Shown here piece by piece: positions 36,407-48,449 of a stretch of DNA of 64,000 bases. The notes below the pieces were generated by a model, which was not told where the DNA came from, made no database searches, and saw nothing but the letters and a program-made list of their open reading frames with translations. Numbering within the stretch: position 1 is the first letter of the stretch; every line of letters begins with the position of its first letter. This DNA comes from Pyrus communis (taxonomy: Eukaryota; Streptophyta; Magnoliopsida; Rosales; Rosaceae), in assembly GCF_963583255.1 (NCBI RefSeq), contig NC_084804.1:27531061-27595060 (forward strand). The letters are read 5' to 3'. Position numbers and translations under genes: made by a program.

Positions 36407-38826
36407 AAAGGTTTATGTATGATGTGTCCTTTTAGATTTTATGCATATGGGTTTTAATTTTATGTATGTCATATTATTGCTTCATTCAAAATATGTTTAT
36501 CTTTTGTTTTTTCAAAGTGTTGAAAAATTGTAAATCAAAAGTTGAAAAGGATATGCAAGAAAAGTGTTTTTGATGCATGAATGAAGTTTGAGTTTAAATT
36601 GTTTTTCATTCAAAATATGTTTATCTTTTGTCTTTTCAAATGTTGAAAAAGGCGTATCAATAGTTGAGAAAGATATGTATGCAAAATGTTTTGGATGCAT
36701 GAATGAAAAGAGGGTTTAGAAACAAAAATTTTGGGGTTTTATTCCTTAAAGGGGGTTCGGCTAAATGGGGATTTTTTTTGTTAGTGTTTGTGTTTTGTTT
36801 TGAACCTCACACACACACTTTGAAGCTAGAAAGTAGTGATCTTGTCACTTTTGTTTTTTTGGGTTTGAAAAATCACCAAGAACATACAAATCTTGAAAAT
36901 AGGTTCATGGTTTTGTTCTTGGTGTTCATGGTTTGGTTTTTGGTGAAAATGGTTTTACATGCATTGTTTTGTGGTTATGGATGATGTACATACCATCCAT
37001 AGCCTACACCAAAATTTAAATTAATACCTAGACTTGTCTAGATATATATTTCCATCACCCTTTTCCCTAAAGTCCTTAAAGCAAAACTAAGTGACAAACA
37101 AGATATATTTTTCTTCTACTTTATGTTGGTTCAATGCAAAATTGGGTGAGATATCCCATCCCTTAAATTGTGGCCGGCTACCCTTAGTGGATTTCCCACT
37201 TGCGGGGTTTTTTTGTAATTTAAAAAGTTGTTTTTACTTTTGAGTATTTACGGTTTAACCCCTAACTTTTTCATATTTGCATTTAGGCCCTTACTATTTG
37301 TTAAAGTTAAAATGCTTGATTTTAATTGTTTGAACTCAACATAATATTATGCCCATATGCACTAAATCTAATTGTTTATATGTTGCATTCCATTTGATTA
37401 TTTAATATGATTAAGTAGCTAGAAAATGGGTGACTATGGACTTATGCCTTAAACGATAATTGAGCAATGAGATAAGGCGCTAAAATCAAATTGTTTGAAC
37501 CTTGGGAATGTGTTTTAATTACTGTTTCAATTGGACCTTGTCACGTTTCGACATTAATCTATCTCTCCCTCTTAGTATGTCTAATTTGTAGGAATTTGTA
37601 CAAATCGGTTTGTAATTCTTATTACTTCTTAATCTCTTTTAGTTAGTTGATTCCCTCTAGTGCTAGACTAGAGTTTCTTTAACTATTGGTAAGGAGACAT
37701 AACTAAAAGAGGGTTTTGACATGAGATTCAAGATTAAATGGGTCCAACGCCCTAATAAGCAATGAATGATTGTCTTTCATTTCTAATGGCTCAATGAAAA
37801 TGTTTTAATTGGATTGAAAAGCACGTAATTAAAATGACACAACCTCCCCGAGATCTTATTCAACAGTGTTGGCTCGTTGTTGCAATAACCCAATAAGTCC
37901 ATGGTCATCCAAGAGCCTAAGATAACTATAAAGTCCAATTTCAAAGGATTGCAAAAACCGTAGTAGTAGTAGTTACTTCCAATATTTGAAAAATTCGTTT
38001 TTGATATTGATTTGTTTTTCTCAAAACAAATAGTGGGAGTATCATACGCTACTAAACTATAATGAATTCAATTAGTGGTTATATATATCTCCAATATTTT
38101 GAAAAATGTTTTGATATTGATTTGTTTTATGAAAACGAATAGTGGGGATATCATATGCTACTAATTTCATTAACTTTGGACTAGTAGTTGTAATAGGACA
38201 ATTTATTTGAATATGTTTAAATAAATAAAATTGATGAGACCTTAAAATCCCTCAACCAACAAAGAATATTAAGTTGATAAACGAGAGATGTTTTGAACAT
38301 TTCTTCGTAGGCCTTCCACCGTGGTGGGCTCCAATCGTTTGTGACTCATGCACCACCTTCACCCTATAATGGGGAAGTACAAAGTATGTGCTTACATCCA
38401 GGAGGAGTCCATAAACATATGATGAGGTGAGTGTAGACAACAAGTATGACCAACATGATATAATTCTGAGGTTGTGTTTGAACCTCTACATAAACTAAGC
38501 ATGGTGGGAATAACTTAACTAAGTGCAATGGTGCCAACATGATATAATTCTGAGGCATTCATTCTCTAGAGGCCAAACTAGATGGGTAATTACAAGAGTT
38601 GTAAATGACTAAAGTGTTATTCTCTCATCATTATTTTTGCTAACCAACATGATATAATTCTGAGGTGGGCTTGGTAATGGTGAGTCTCCCATACCCCGCT
38701 AAGAGTTCAACATAACTCTCGGATTCTATTGAGGGATATGGAATTTGCCAAAAATGGTGGGTGGTGTCATTCGGTTTAAAGACCCAAATCGTGTGACTTA
38801 ATCAACAATCAAACTAATTTATTTTA
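36407..38826 (+). other. Long leader of the gag-only Copia
   Basis: 2.4 kb of AT-rich DNA between primer-binding site and gag with no credible gene. The 22-base phrase caacatgatataattctgag occurs three times near its end (38451, 38534 and 38643). A pair of related blocks lies near 36480-36560 and 36600-36680. Confidence 0.75.
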
Positions 38827-39717
38827 TTGTTTATGTATTTAGATATGGTTGGAAGCACGTTCGCAAAAATACTCGACAAACATTGCCTAGAGGGGCATAA
38901 TTTCCCAACCTGGTATCGTAATGTCAAGATTCTCCTAACATTGGAGAAGATTATTTACGTACTTGACAAGCCTCTTCCTGACATACCTCTTGGCCCTGAG
39001 GCCACAGAGGATGAACGTGCTAAGTATGACAAGCACGTTGAGGATGATACACAAGCCAAGTGCTATCTGTTGGCTTCCATGAATGAGGAGCTACAGAGAC
39101 AGCACGAGGGCATGGACAGTGCATTTTCCATAATACTCCATCTTACGGAGTTATATGGTGAAGGGATGCGCAACCGTCGCTTTAACACTGTTTGTGAACT
39201 TGTGAAGACCAAGATGGTCAAAGGGGCTCCAGTGCATCAACATGTACTGAAGATGATAGGATTCATAGAACAACTGGAGAACCTAGGTACTCCACTTGAC
39301 GGGGAATTGGCCCAGGACTTTATATTGGCTTCTCTTCCTGATTCATTTTCGCAGTTCGTAATGAACTACAACATGAATAAGATGGATCATACTCTCTCTG
39401 AGTTACTAAATATGTTAGTAACTGCTGAGAAGACTATGAAAGAGAACGTTGTAGGGACTGTTGCAGTAGCCTACAACAAGCCATCCTCTTCCAATCCTAA
39501 GCCGTATGGCAAAGGAAAGGGGAATGAGATAAAGTCTCCCACTCCTAAGCCGAAAGGAGGAGTGAAGAAAAAGAAAAAGGAAATGGAGCCCAAGGGGACT
39601 TGCCACCACTGTGGAAAGGAGGGGCATTGGAGGAGGAATTGCAGGTTTTACCTTGCAACTCTTAAGGACAAACCAAAAGGTATGGTTTATGTTCTTATCT
39701 TCAATTCTAAATGTTAG
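38827..39717 (+). CDS. Copia-type Gag of the gag-only element
   Basis: Intact 296-codon ORF. The annotated ATG gives MFMYLD. The ATG at 38845 (MVGSTFAKIL) is a more family-like start. Residues about 10-230 form a Copia Gag (UBN2-type) region, with GHNFPTWYRNVKILL near the N-terminus and a helical QLENLGTPLDGELAQDFIL segment. A basic Lys/Pro-rich linker follows, then a zinc knuckle CHHCGKEGHWRRNC at about residues 259-272 that binds RNA. It would package element RNA. The intact frame agrees with a young copy that supplies its own Gag and borrows a polymerase. Confidence 0.9.
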   Translation: MFMYLDMVGSTFAKILDKHCLEGHNFPTWYRNVKILLTLEKIIYVLDKPLPDIPLGPEATEDERAKYDKHVEDDTQAKCYLLASMNEELQRQHEGMDSAFSIILHLTELYGEGMRNRRFNTVCELVKTKMVKGAPVHQHVLKMIGFIEQLENLGTPLDGELAQDFILASLPDSFSQFVMNYNMNKMDHTLSELLNMLVTAEKTMKENVVGTVAVAYNKPSSSNPKPYGKGKGNEIKSPTPKPKGGVKKKKKEMEPKGTCHHCGKEGHWRRNCRFYLATLKDKPKGMVYVLIFNSKC

Positions 39718-41597
39718 ATCTTCTAAATATTTATATTTGATATAAAAGGCTAATCACTTGTATAATTGTATATAGGTGGAGAAGCCAAGTAGAAGAGGAA
39801 CAAGCAAAGGAAAAGTGGAGAAGGGTTCGATCACCATGTTTTTGCTTACTACTTCGGAAGTTTGTTAGGCATTTAAAGATTGTCTTTAAACTCTCTTATT
39901 TTGTTAAGAACTTATTATGTGGCTTCATATGATGGATGATCACTAATATTGCCTAAATGTATGAAGGTATTTTAATTAGTCTCTAAAAGTATAGAGCTAA
40001 TGTCTTTTGTATTAAACATTATGAATGTTTGAATTATCATATTAATGTAATGTGAAGAATGCCTTCTAATATATTATTTCCTTAAAGTAGTGTTATGAAT
40101 TGAATATTGTCTTGTTGTATCCTAGTTGAGATACAAGAATTATATCACATTATAATGATATAAGTAATAAGAAAAACGTTTCTTATATGGTTATCACTTA
40201 AACCACAATAATCAAGGTCACTCTTGATTCAATTAGTAGTTTTGAACAACTAATTGGGCATTCTTAAAATTGTTTTAAAATGTTAAGTGTGTTAGTGATT
40301 AAAACCAAGAAAGAAGTGTCTAAATCTATAAAAAGTTTAAAGATTTTAAATCACTTAATAACAAGGCATCAACTTAATGAAGGTTGAAACAAATGAGCTT
40401 GAAAGGTTTTAAAGCTACTACACAATGTCCTCTACCCGTATATTCCACGTTTATACATTTTTGAATGTATGAAATTATTTCTCATTAAAGTCATGAGAAA
40501 TAGTGGGAGGTGTAAAAATGGATATAAACTTGAATATGATTGGTTTATAGTTGTCTAAATAATAATAGTATTTGACTATTATTAAGAGTTTGTAATTTTA
40601 ATTGTTAAAAGACTCAAGCTCTTCAAAACGTTAAATTCTATGTTGTGTAACATTCTAAAGAATAGTCTTTGAATGTTGGTTTCGTCAACCTAGCATAAAA
40701 TGGTTATATGTTGGAAGTTGTCCATCATTCTCTTTTATGAGAACAAGCTAATAACAAAGCATATGGACAAGTTGATGAAACAAAAGGGAATAGTTTCAAA
40801 ATGAGTCACAACATATAGTTTAACAACAAGACAATCCAAATTCGTCACCTCATGGTTCAAATCATAAAATGAAGATTTAAGAAAGCATTTTCCTATATGA
40901 TAGAAAATCATTTTCATATCCCTTATAATGAATGTGTCATAAAATCACAAAAGGGACACATGTATGGACTTGTGAGTAGATATCCAAAAGTGAAAACCAT
41001 GGGTTATCACTTTAAAATATTACTATATCCCAGGATCAGAACCAAAGCAACTGATAGAGTATTATTGCCTTTAAGAAAGGAACATCAGAGTGGGACTCTG
41101 GAAGCGTGCATTCACTTAGATTACGAACCAAAGTGAAAATAACCCATTTTAACAAATGGAACTTCATAATGGATGAAGTACTAATCATATGAATGTATTG
41201 TTAGTATCGTACTACAATGGTCTCAAGGTTGGAGCAAAGTTTGTATAAAGTATACAAACGAAATATATAATGATATATTGTTTTAGAAACTGCTTCAAAA
41301 GGTGTTTTGAAAGGAAGGGGTTCTTTTAGAACCAATGATTGAATCCAAACCATAAGGTCGTTAGTAGGATACTACGACGTAATGGGGCGATAGCTCAAGC
41401 CATGGAATCAAGGTCTCATCAAAGTATTCGAACACAAGAAAGAGACATCATCAAAATGTTTTTGAAACATTTGATAAGTAAATCCCTTTTAAATTAAAAG
41501 GTGATTAATACATAACCAAGTTAACCTACGAGTATAAGCTCACTCAACTAGCATGTATAAGATACACTAGTGATTGACTTTAGTGCAAGTGGGAAAT
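39718..41597 (+). other. 3' internal region of the gag-only Copia
   Basis: 1.9 kb of AT-rich DNA where protease, integrase and reverse transcriptase would be expected. I searched for the GAG-pre-integrase CxxC, integrase DDE and YVDD motifs and saw none. It ends gtgcaagtgggaaat, the Copia polypurine tract. Confidence 0.75.
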
Positions 41598-43491
41598 TGT
41601 TGGAAATATGCCCTAAAAGTCAATCTTTGGAAGAAACCTTTCAGGACAATGAATTGATGTATATATATATATATGACTCTTATACATCGGAAGGCAAAGA
41701 TACTAATTAGGACTATCTCAATGAACAAAATATGTCCTAAATAGTGAATCCATGGACAATGGATCGATGGAAGAAGTAACCTAATGATGTTAGATTACAG
41801 AGACCTTCTTCTCATAACCATCATGTCCAAAAAGGTTCCTGGTCATAGGATTGTCGGAGGGATACTGACAATCCATAGACCGGTACATACTATGTCCGCT
41901 TCAATTGGAAGGATGGAAAGTCTCATCCCATTCGTGTAGCGACACTAAGACAAGTATGTAGGTGCTCATTAAGGGAATGAGTTCACTGAACACAATCGAA
42001 CGAGAGTACTTGCATGGAGGTCTACTCACATGTCAAGCAAGTAACTCTAATGGTTGGAATAATGTAAGTAATCCTTTGACCTGAGGCATCGTCGTTGTCT
42101 TGTGGTTAAGTACTTAATCTTTGATTATGTTAAAGTCATTCCGTTCGTGAGTGTCCAAGGCATCGTTGGGGTTAAGCCACTTAGCCATGAAGGCAAGTGA
42201 ATGCGCAACAAGGAATCTCTAATCCTCGATAAGAGAGGATGAATACTCTAAGATATGATTCGGGAATCTTCGGCCGAAGTATCGAGCGTAATAAAGGAAA
42301 GCGTTCCTATACGTCTCAAATGAATCATATAAGAAGGAATAATCACATTAGGGGTTTGACATTATAAATCCATACCCTAGTAATGTGATTGAGAGTATTG
42401 TTTTAGAGAAGGATCGAATTACATTGTAATTCCAACTGAATAGGTTCTCCGAATAACTTCTACATTAGCTTGGGTAGCCATGATATATGGTTAGATGTCA
42501 CTCATGGCTTGTGAGTTCTTCTAGATGATTAAATGTAGTCATCAAAAGGAAGGTGAATTAAAAGTAAGTTTTAATTCACTAAGTGATTGGATAATCAATT
42601 GGATTGATGCCAATCACCTCACTGCCTTGCTAATTAGAACCTAAAAGATTGTTCACCAATACACTCTTGTAGTGAGTAACTAATGGATGAAGGAAATAAT
42701 TAATTGGATTAATTACGTGTTTTGATTAATTTAGAAAGTCTAAAGAAATCATAAAAGCGATAAAGATCGTTTTGGGCTTAAAGAAACGTTCGGGTTTAAT
42801 TAGGCCCATTGGGCCAAAACCCATTGAGCTTTTATTCAAGCATTGGATGACTTGAAATAATTAAAAGCCCAAAGCCCAAACCAAACACATATGGCCGGCC
42901 ACCAAGGGAGAGATAGGTTAAAATGTTGACTTGTTTCTTTTGTCTATAAAAGGAACTTTATAACACAAAGTTCATGAGGGTTTTATGTGTTCTAAAAACA
43001 ACAAAAGAGAAAATAAAAGCTCTCTCTCTTGAACACAAAGGGCCGCCCACCAAGGGGGTGATTTAACTAATCATCTATACACCCTTTTGGTTATTCCTTC
43101 ATCTTTCTCATTACAAAGTGGGTGAGGATCTTTAGAGGTTTTCATATCTTTGGAAACTTGAAGAGAACCTAGGAGCACTTACTTTACAAAGTGGAGGAAG
43201 CAAGGAGGGAGGCTAGGCTCAAGGAGTTTGAGGAGCAAAGATCTTGAAGGTGGTCCATCCTTGGTCTAAGATCTAGATCAAGAGGTATAAAACTAAACCT
43301 CTAGTTTGTTCTTCTTCTAAATTTTGTTTTGATGCATCTTATATAAACCTATGCATCTTGAAGGGGATTTGCATGACTATAGCTTTGATAAAATGTATGA
43401 CATGCTTCCGTTGCTTTCGTATATAAATTTTGAATTGTATATGCATGCTAGTCACTAGAAATCCCACATGAATCTCATAGATTTCCCTTCA
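41598..43491 (+). repeat. 3' LTR of the gag-only Copia
   Basis: 1894 bp, nearly identical to 34501-36390. Confidence 0.92.
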
Positions 43492-43496
43492 GTACT

Positions 43497-44041
43497 TGTC
43501 TAACCGCTCAATCAAAATGACATCCGACCATCTCTTCAGCATCGTAAAAGACCCTTGGGAGACAATTCGTGACTATGTCAAGAGGTTTAAAGCGGAGAAG
43601 GCCAAGATTGTTGGCTGTAATGAGGATATAGCAATGACGACATTTAGAAATGGGCTTCCCACCGAACATCCTTTATTTAAAAAACTGATCATGGGAGAAG
43701 AACTAACCCTAGCAGCTTCGTATGCTTTGGCAGAAAAACATGCACTATGGGACGAGGCCAAGCAATCTAACAAAAACGAGTCGGAAAAGAAGCACATGGA
43801 ACGTTCCCTGAACAAAGAAGACTCAATGCCTCAAACATTCACCAAGTTCACAGTTCCAATCAGCCAAATTCTCCGTAAGCTCAAGAACGAACCTTGGTTT
43901 GAATTGCCGCCACCCATGAAAGGCGATCTTACCAGGCTAGATCATACAAAGTATTGCGCATTCCATCAAGGACCAGGCCATATTACTAACGGCTGCCTGA
44001 AGTGGAAGCAGTACCTTGAGAAGTTGACAAATGAGGGGTGA
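43497..44041 (+). pseudogene. Tat-type Gag, C-terminal fragment
   Basis: Continues the Gag cut at 34500. It shows LSNRSIKMTSDHLFSIV, a helical region with IRDYVKRFKAEKAKI, and a C-terminal YCAFHQGPGHITNGC. The last is the CX2H-GH-C arrangement of the Tat/Ogre/Retand Gag end. It ends at TGA 44039-44041. Without the Copia insertion the two parts would give a Gag of about 250 codons in one frame. No protease or polymerase follows. Confidence 0.8.
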
Positions 44042-44310
44042 TGCGAAGAGTATCTTGATAGGTTGATGAAACGACCTACACAAGCAGGGGAAGCTTCTAT
44101 CACCCCCTGAACCTCGTTTGGGCTTTTCTAAATAAGTTTAAAGTCTCAAGCGGCTCGACTAACAAGGCTTCGCAAGCCGAAAACTATCCAGTTTGTTATG
44201 CAGTTTCTACACAGTTGATTTATTTCTTTATTCTCAATGAAGATTCAAGAAGTTACTCATAAGCCTGGCTCAACTGCTATCCACAACAACTGCTCAAAAC
44301 CCTTTCTGGG

Positions 44311-44733
44311 TTTGCTCTCCAGTGCGAGAGGATAAACTAATTGCTTTCCAGTATGAGAGGGTAAACCAATTCCCCAACACCCATATGGGTTTGCTCTCTA
44401 GTGCGAGAGGATAAACTAATTGCTCTCTAGTGCGAGAGGGTAAACCAATTCCCCGATACCCATATGGGTTTGCTCTCCACTGCGAGAGGATAAACTAATT
44501 GCTCTCCAGTGCGAGAGGGTAAACCAATTCCCTGACACCCATATGGGTTTACTTTCCAGTGGAGAGGATAAACTAATTGCTTTCCAGTGCGAGAGGGTAA
44601 ACCAATTCCCTGACACCCATATGGGTCTGCTTTCCAGTGCGAGAGGATAAACTAATTGCTCTCTAGTGCGAGAGGGCAAACTAATTGCTCTCCAGTGCGA
44701 GAGGGTAAACTAAATCCCCGACACCCATTTAGG
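44311..44733 (+). repeat. 79-bp minisatellite inside the Tat-type element
   Basis: Units at 44311-44389, 44390-44468, 44469-44547, 44548-44625, and a longer last unit to 44733 that has an extra half. Each unit holds two half-repeats built on ctccagtgcgagagg and then a cacccatatggg tail. ccatatgg is a perfect 8-base palindrome. Confidence 0.93.
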
Positions 44734-45538
44734 TAAGCCCTCCAATGCGAGAAGGCCACATAGCTCAAAATATCGAATGCTTCAAGATCAACTAGGCAAC
44801 AAATGGTTAGGGGGCAGTAGCCATTTTTACACTTAACAGTTCGCTCATCCGACATTTCACCTTCAGCAACTTCGATCTTGGTAGCTCGATCCTTGACTGC
44901 TCCATCTACGACAGCTGAGAAATCAAACTCAAGCAGTTTTCTCAATTTTGGCAAACAACTTAAACGTGGCAGCCAAACAATTGCCTATTCCACGCCACTT
45001 CCTCAGCCCATGCCGAACCAATCCTTGGCTTAAATCAAGCCGAGTTGCTCAAGCAATGGCCTTTGCCACATCACCTATTTGGCCCATGCCAAGCTAACTC
45101 CTGGCCCTTGCCAGCCGACGTGCCACACCACCCCGACGACTGCCCTGTGGCATCACCACCCAAGAAGAAGACAAGAAGAAATTAAGTTTTTATTAAATTG
45201 GTGCGGCGCAGAGAAGACGAAGAAAGCAACGAAAAACGGTCCTTTGCACGGGCAAGATGTAGAAGATTGCTAGAGGATGGGGAACAAATATCTTCTAAGC
45301 TCTCTCTCTCTCTTGTAGGGTAGAATAAATCACTCTACAAAGTTGATTTAATAACCCATTTAAGGTGGACATAAATAGGCTTTGGGAGAAATTTATTTCC
45401 CTTTCCTAGAATGATCTAATTTCATATTAAAAAGGGAATCTACATCAAAACAGGAAGCAATCCTAAGTTTCATAGAGCTAGAAGATCTCGACACCTGCTG
45501 CCCTTTCCTACGAGTAGCTCAGCAGGTGTGGGGGCATT
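44734..45538. other. Tat-type element 3' internal region
   Basis: Non-coding. It holds CCA-rich stretches and a CT microsatellite near 45300. It ends at the polypurine tract gtgtgggggcatt. Confidence 0.6.
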
Positions 45539-46094
45539 TGTGGAGCCAAAAATAATCACAAGGCGACACGTGGATTTTTGGTGAAAAGGAAAAAGTTACC
45601 CCTGAAACACACTGGTTGTCCTACGCACAAGCAGTGGACAGTCATTCTTTAATCAAGCTAAGAGTACCCAAAATAGGTAACAAATTCCAAATTATCTCAT
45701 CCATCCTCATCTTAGGTAATTACTTCATAACCTACAAATTATTCCATATAAATGGAGATTAATTGGCTAATTAATGGATTAATTCCTAATTAATCCATTA
45801 ATCACCAATTAAATCACCCATTTTCACACAAAAAACCTCTAAGGGTCGACCACCTCCATTCCCTATATATATGACCCTATTTTCTCTAAAAAGGGAGGTC
45901 TACACTCTTGTAAAACTCCAAAAACTCTCCAAACACTTTTTCTCTCTAAATTCTAACTTTGACATCGGAGGTTCTTTGGCCAAAGCCCCCCATTCATTGT
46001 GGGCGCGTGAGGCTCTTGGCCTTAACCTAAGATGTTAATTGTTTTGTAGGTGCAATTTTCTCCAAGATCAAGAAGGCAAAAATTTGCATCCACA
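45539..46094 (+). repeat. 3' LTR of the Tat-type element
   Basis: 556 bp, ends catccaca and is followed by gctgc (46095-46099). Confidence 0.87.
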
Positions 46095-46099
46095 GCTGC

Positions 46100-48045
46100 C
46101 ATTTCAAGAGGGAAAAGAATTGAAGTTCGATAACAAGACCTTGTTGCCATCTCAAACAAAGGAAGAAGATATGGTCTTGCATTTTATTCACAAGGAGAGA
46201 CAAAAATGCCATCACAATCAAGTCCTTGTGGAAATTCAACGCACCATATTCAAAGTCCCTCGAAAGAAACCACATCTTTCGACCAAGGTTCGGAGGTACC
46301 TTGACTTCCTGCAACCCTAGGCATTCATCCATCATACCCACCAAGTCTTGCCTAGACGTTAAATAAAGTCCTTGTTAGGAGGCAACCTAGCTGGGTTTGT
46401 GTTCTTTCCTTTTATTTGCGTCTTTTAGTTTTATTTTATTACACACACTCTACCTATTTGCAATACATGCATTCCATTCATTTTGTAAGCATCAAGGACA
46501 ATGCTTAGTTTAGGTTTAGGGGTGTGGGATTGAAAATTTTCATTTGTTTTTAGTTTTGGTTAAGTTTACTTTTGCTTACTAATGTGAATGTATATGAGGG
46601 CTATGTTTACAAACAAAACTACAGTGTTGTCATGAAAAAGTTTTGTATCTTATTTTCTGCTACAAAGCTGTTACTCTTGGAATTATGATGGTAAAAGTAC
46701 CACGCTCAAATTCTAGAAGAAGAATAATGGAGAATACCCTAGTGAGTTATTTTGAGCGTAGTTGCTTCTTTGAGAGGGTTTAAAGTGTTTTTGCACCTAT
46801 CTTTTTCTTTCAATTTCACTTCAAATGATCTCATTATTTCTCTTTGATTGAATGCTAAGAATAATCCTATGTTGCAGATATCGTGTGTTTATTATCACCT
46901 ATGAATGAACTCATTGAGATGATGTTAGGCTATGCATGTTTTAACCATTAAAAGGCCTAATTCCCATCCCTTTGTGTGCTCCATGCACCCTTGTTGCAGC
47001 CAAACACTTTTAGCCTAGTTCTTTCATCACCCGTACCAAACTCTATCAAGTTTAGCCTATTACAACCATACCTTATAGTTTGGGGAATACCAAACTGATG
47101 AAGACAAATATAGGTTGAGCTCTAGATCAAGAAAGTGGTGTGTACCGAGGTAACATGTGCTGGAATTGCAAAATAAAAAGAGAAATGGAAAGAAAAACAA
47201 AAAAGCAACATGATCAAAGAAAATATAATTTCCAGATCCTTTCACTATCACACATGGGTACTGGATTCCAAAAACAAACAAGTACGGTCAATTGAAGAGG
47301 AGAGCTCACTGGTTTCACAAGGAAGACACTTTGGTACGTTCCAAGCTTTAGTATTTCCTATCTTTTTTTTTTTCATAGCCCCTCGCCTAAGCCTTACATT
47401 ACAACCGTGTGAAAGACCTAGTTGATCTTTGGGGATGTATTCATAGGTGCTAGTAAGTACGTGTGCTATCCATTTTCTTAGTATTTGATTCATTTCATGA
47501 GATCTATTCAGATATTATGCTTTTATTTCATATTTCATATGTGAGAATTTTTGAATCCCTTTTACATAATTTCACTCACATATATTTGTGGGAAATACAC
47601 CTTAGGATCTGAGTGAAAATTTGAGTGATATCTATGAGGAATAGAGTTGAGGCGAATTCTATCTTTAGCATTTGAGTATTGTGTCTTTGAAGTCATGAGT
47701 CGTGGAGTAATATTTTTACACTCTACATATGATACGATTCTTAGAAGTGGCAGACTTTTGGTTCAAATGTATGACTAAGCTTTCATTGGTTTTTATTAGT
47801 TTGTTTCAAGTATGCTTTAACTAATTTGTTTGCGGAGTCTGTAGATGTTTGTAGGCTTCATCATTGTAAACCCTCATGAGATACAACTCTTCCGACTAGG
47901 GACACCTAGAGGTTTAAAGGCTTGTTGCACATGCTCAGTGCAATCCTTTAGCTAGCGAAAGTGGTATAGTTAGATTTTATTGTTTTTGTGTGTTTTTAGT
48001 TATAGTTTTGCTCGAGGGCTAGCAAAAACCAGGTTTGGGGGTATT
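46100..48045 (+). other. Athila-like relic: last coding scrap and 3' non-coding region
   Basis: A frame to TAG 46318-46320 (FKVPRKKPHLSTKVRRYLDF near its end) is the final scrap of the relic's coding part. Then 1.7 kb of non-coding DNA parallels the Athila layout (block catcaaggacaatgcttag near 46490). It ends ctagcaaaaaccaggtttgggggtattt, the polypurine tract, just before the LTR. Confidence 0.7.
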
Positions 48046-48449
48046 TGATAACTCATATATGTCATGCATTTATACCATCCATTTCTAGCCTCTTTGTGAT
48101 GTTTTAAAGTTAAACTGGTTGCATTTTACCTTATTTTGTGTTAGTGTGCGGTTACATGTACTTTAGGAACAATTTGAAGGCAAAAGAAATGAAAACATGC
48201 CATTTTTGGGGTTGACCCTTATTCAAAAGTGGAAAGAAGTCTAGTGGCATGTTTTGAAGCCCAAATAAAGAATCCAAGACGAATCTGGCTTGTTAGAAGA
48301 CCAGGAGAAGAATGGGAAATGAATTGGAACATCTAGCCTGATTTGGAGGAGCCAAATAAGGAAAAACATTCAAAATTTTGGCTTAATGGTTGGGATCACC
48401 TTGCAATCAGCTACAGCCCCATTTAGCCTATAAATACTAGGGTTTCAAA
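48046..48449 (+). repeat. Truncated 3' LTR of the Athila-like relic
   Basis: Matches the first 405 or so bases of 21986-23376 and then stops at cctataaatactagggtttcaaa. About 1 kb of the LTR is missing. Confidence 0.85.

Larger units (their letters stand above)
34501..43491 (+). mobile_element. Young gag-only Copia element (TR-GAG-like)
   Basis: LTRs at 34501-36390 and 41598-43491 (1890 and 1894 bp) start tgttggaaatatgccc and end tttcccttca. The target duplication gtact is exact (34496-34500 and 43492-43496). There is a tRNA-Met primer-binding site at 36393 and a polypurine tract gtgcaagtgggaaat before the 3' LTR. Only one ORF, a Gag, is present. No protease, integrase or reverse transcriptase is recognisable in the 1.9 kb after it. 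It matches the published concept of terminal-repeat retrotransposons with a GAG domain. The LTRs are almost identical, so the insertion is recent. Confidence 0.93.
33747..46094 (+). mobile_element. Tat-type non-autonomous Gypsy element (gag only), itself interrupted
   Basis: LTRs at 33747-34303 and 45539-46094 (about 557 bp) start tgtagagcc or tgtggagccaaaaataa. The target duplication gctgc is exact (33742-33746 and 46095-46099). The polypurine tract gtgtgggggcatt precedes the 3' LTR. Only a Gag frame and a minisatellite lie inside. I see no clear primer-binding site after the 5' LTR. Removing the gag-only Copia (34501-43491) leaves about 3.4 kb. Confidence 0.88.
21986..48449 (+). mobile_element. 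Athila-like relic element hosting two further insertions
   Basis: The 5' LTR at 21986-23376 and truncated 3' LTR at 48046-48449 both start tgataactcatatatgtcatg. A partial tRNA-Asp primer-binding site lies at 23383-23393. The flanks tcacc (21981-21985) and tcact (48450-48454) may be a mutated target duplication. Own internal sequence: 23377-23954, 33092-33746 and 46100-48045, which includes a Gag relic and a long 3' non-coding region. It has no polymerase. It sits within the reverse solo LTR. Confidence 0.85.

Noticed and set aside
40897..41136. ORF of 79 codons as a possible polymerase remnant of the gag-only Copia.
   Set aside because: None of the conserved Copia pol motifs is present.
44311..44733. 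Spaced repeats resembling a CRISPR array.
   Set aside because: The units are contiguous 79-bp tandem repeats without unique spacers, in plant retrotransposon DNA.
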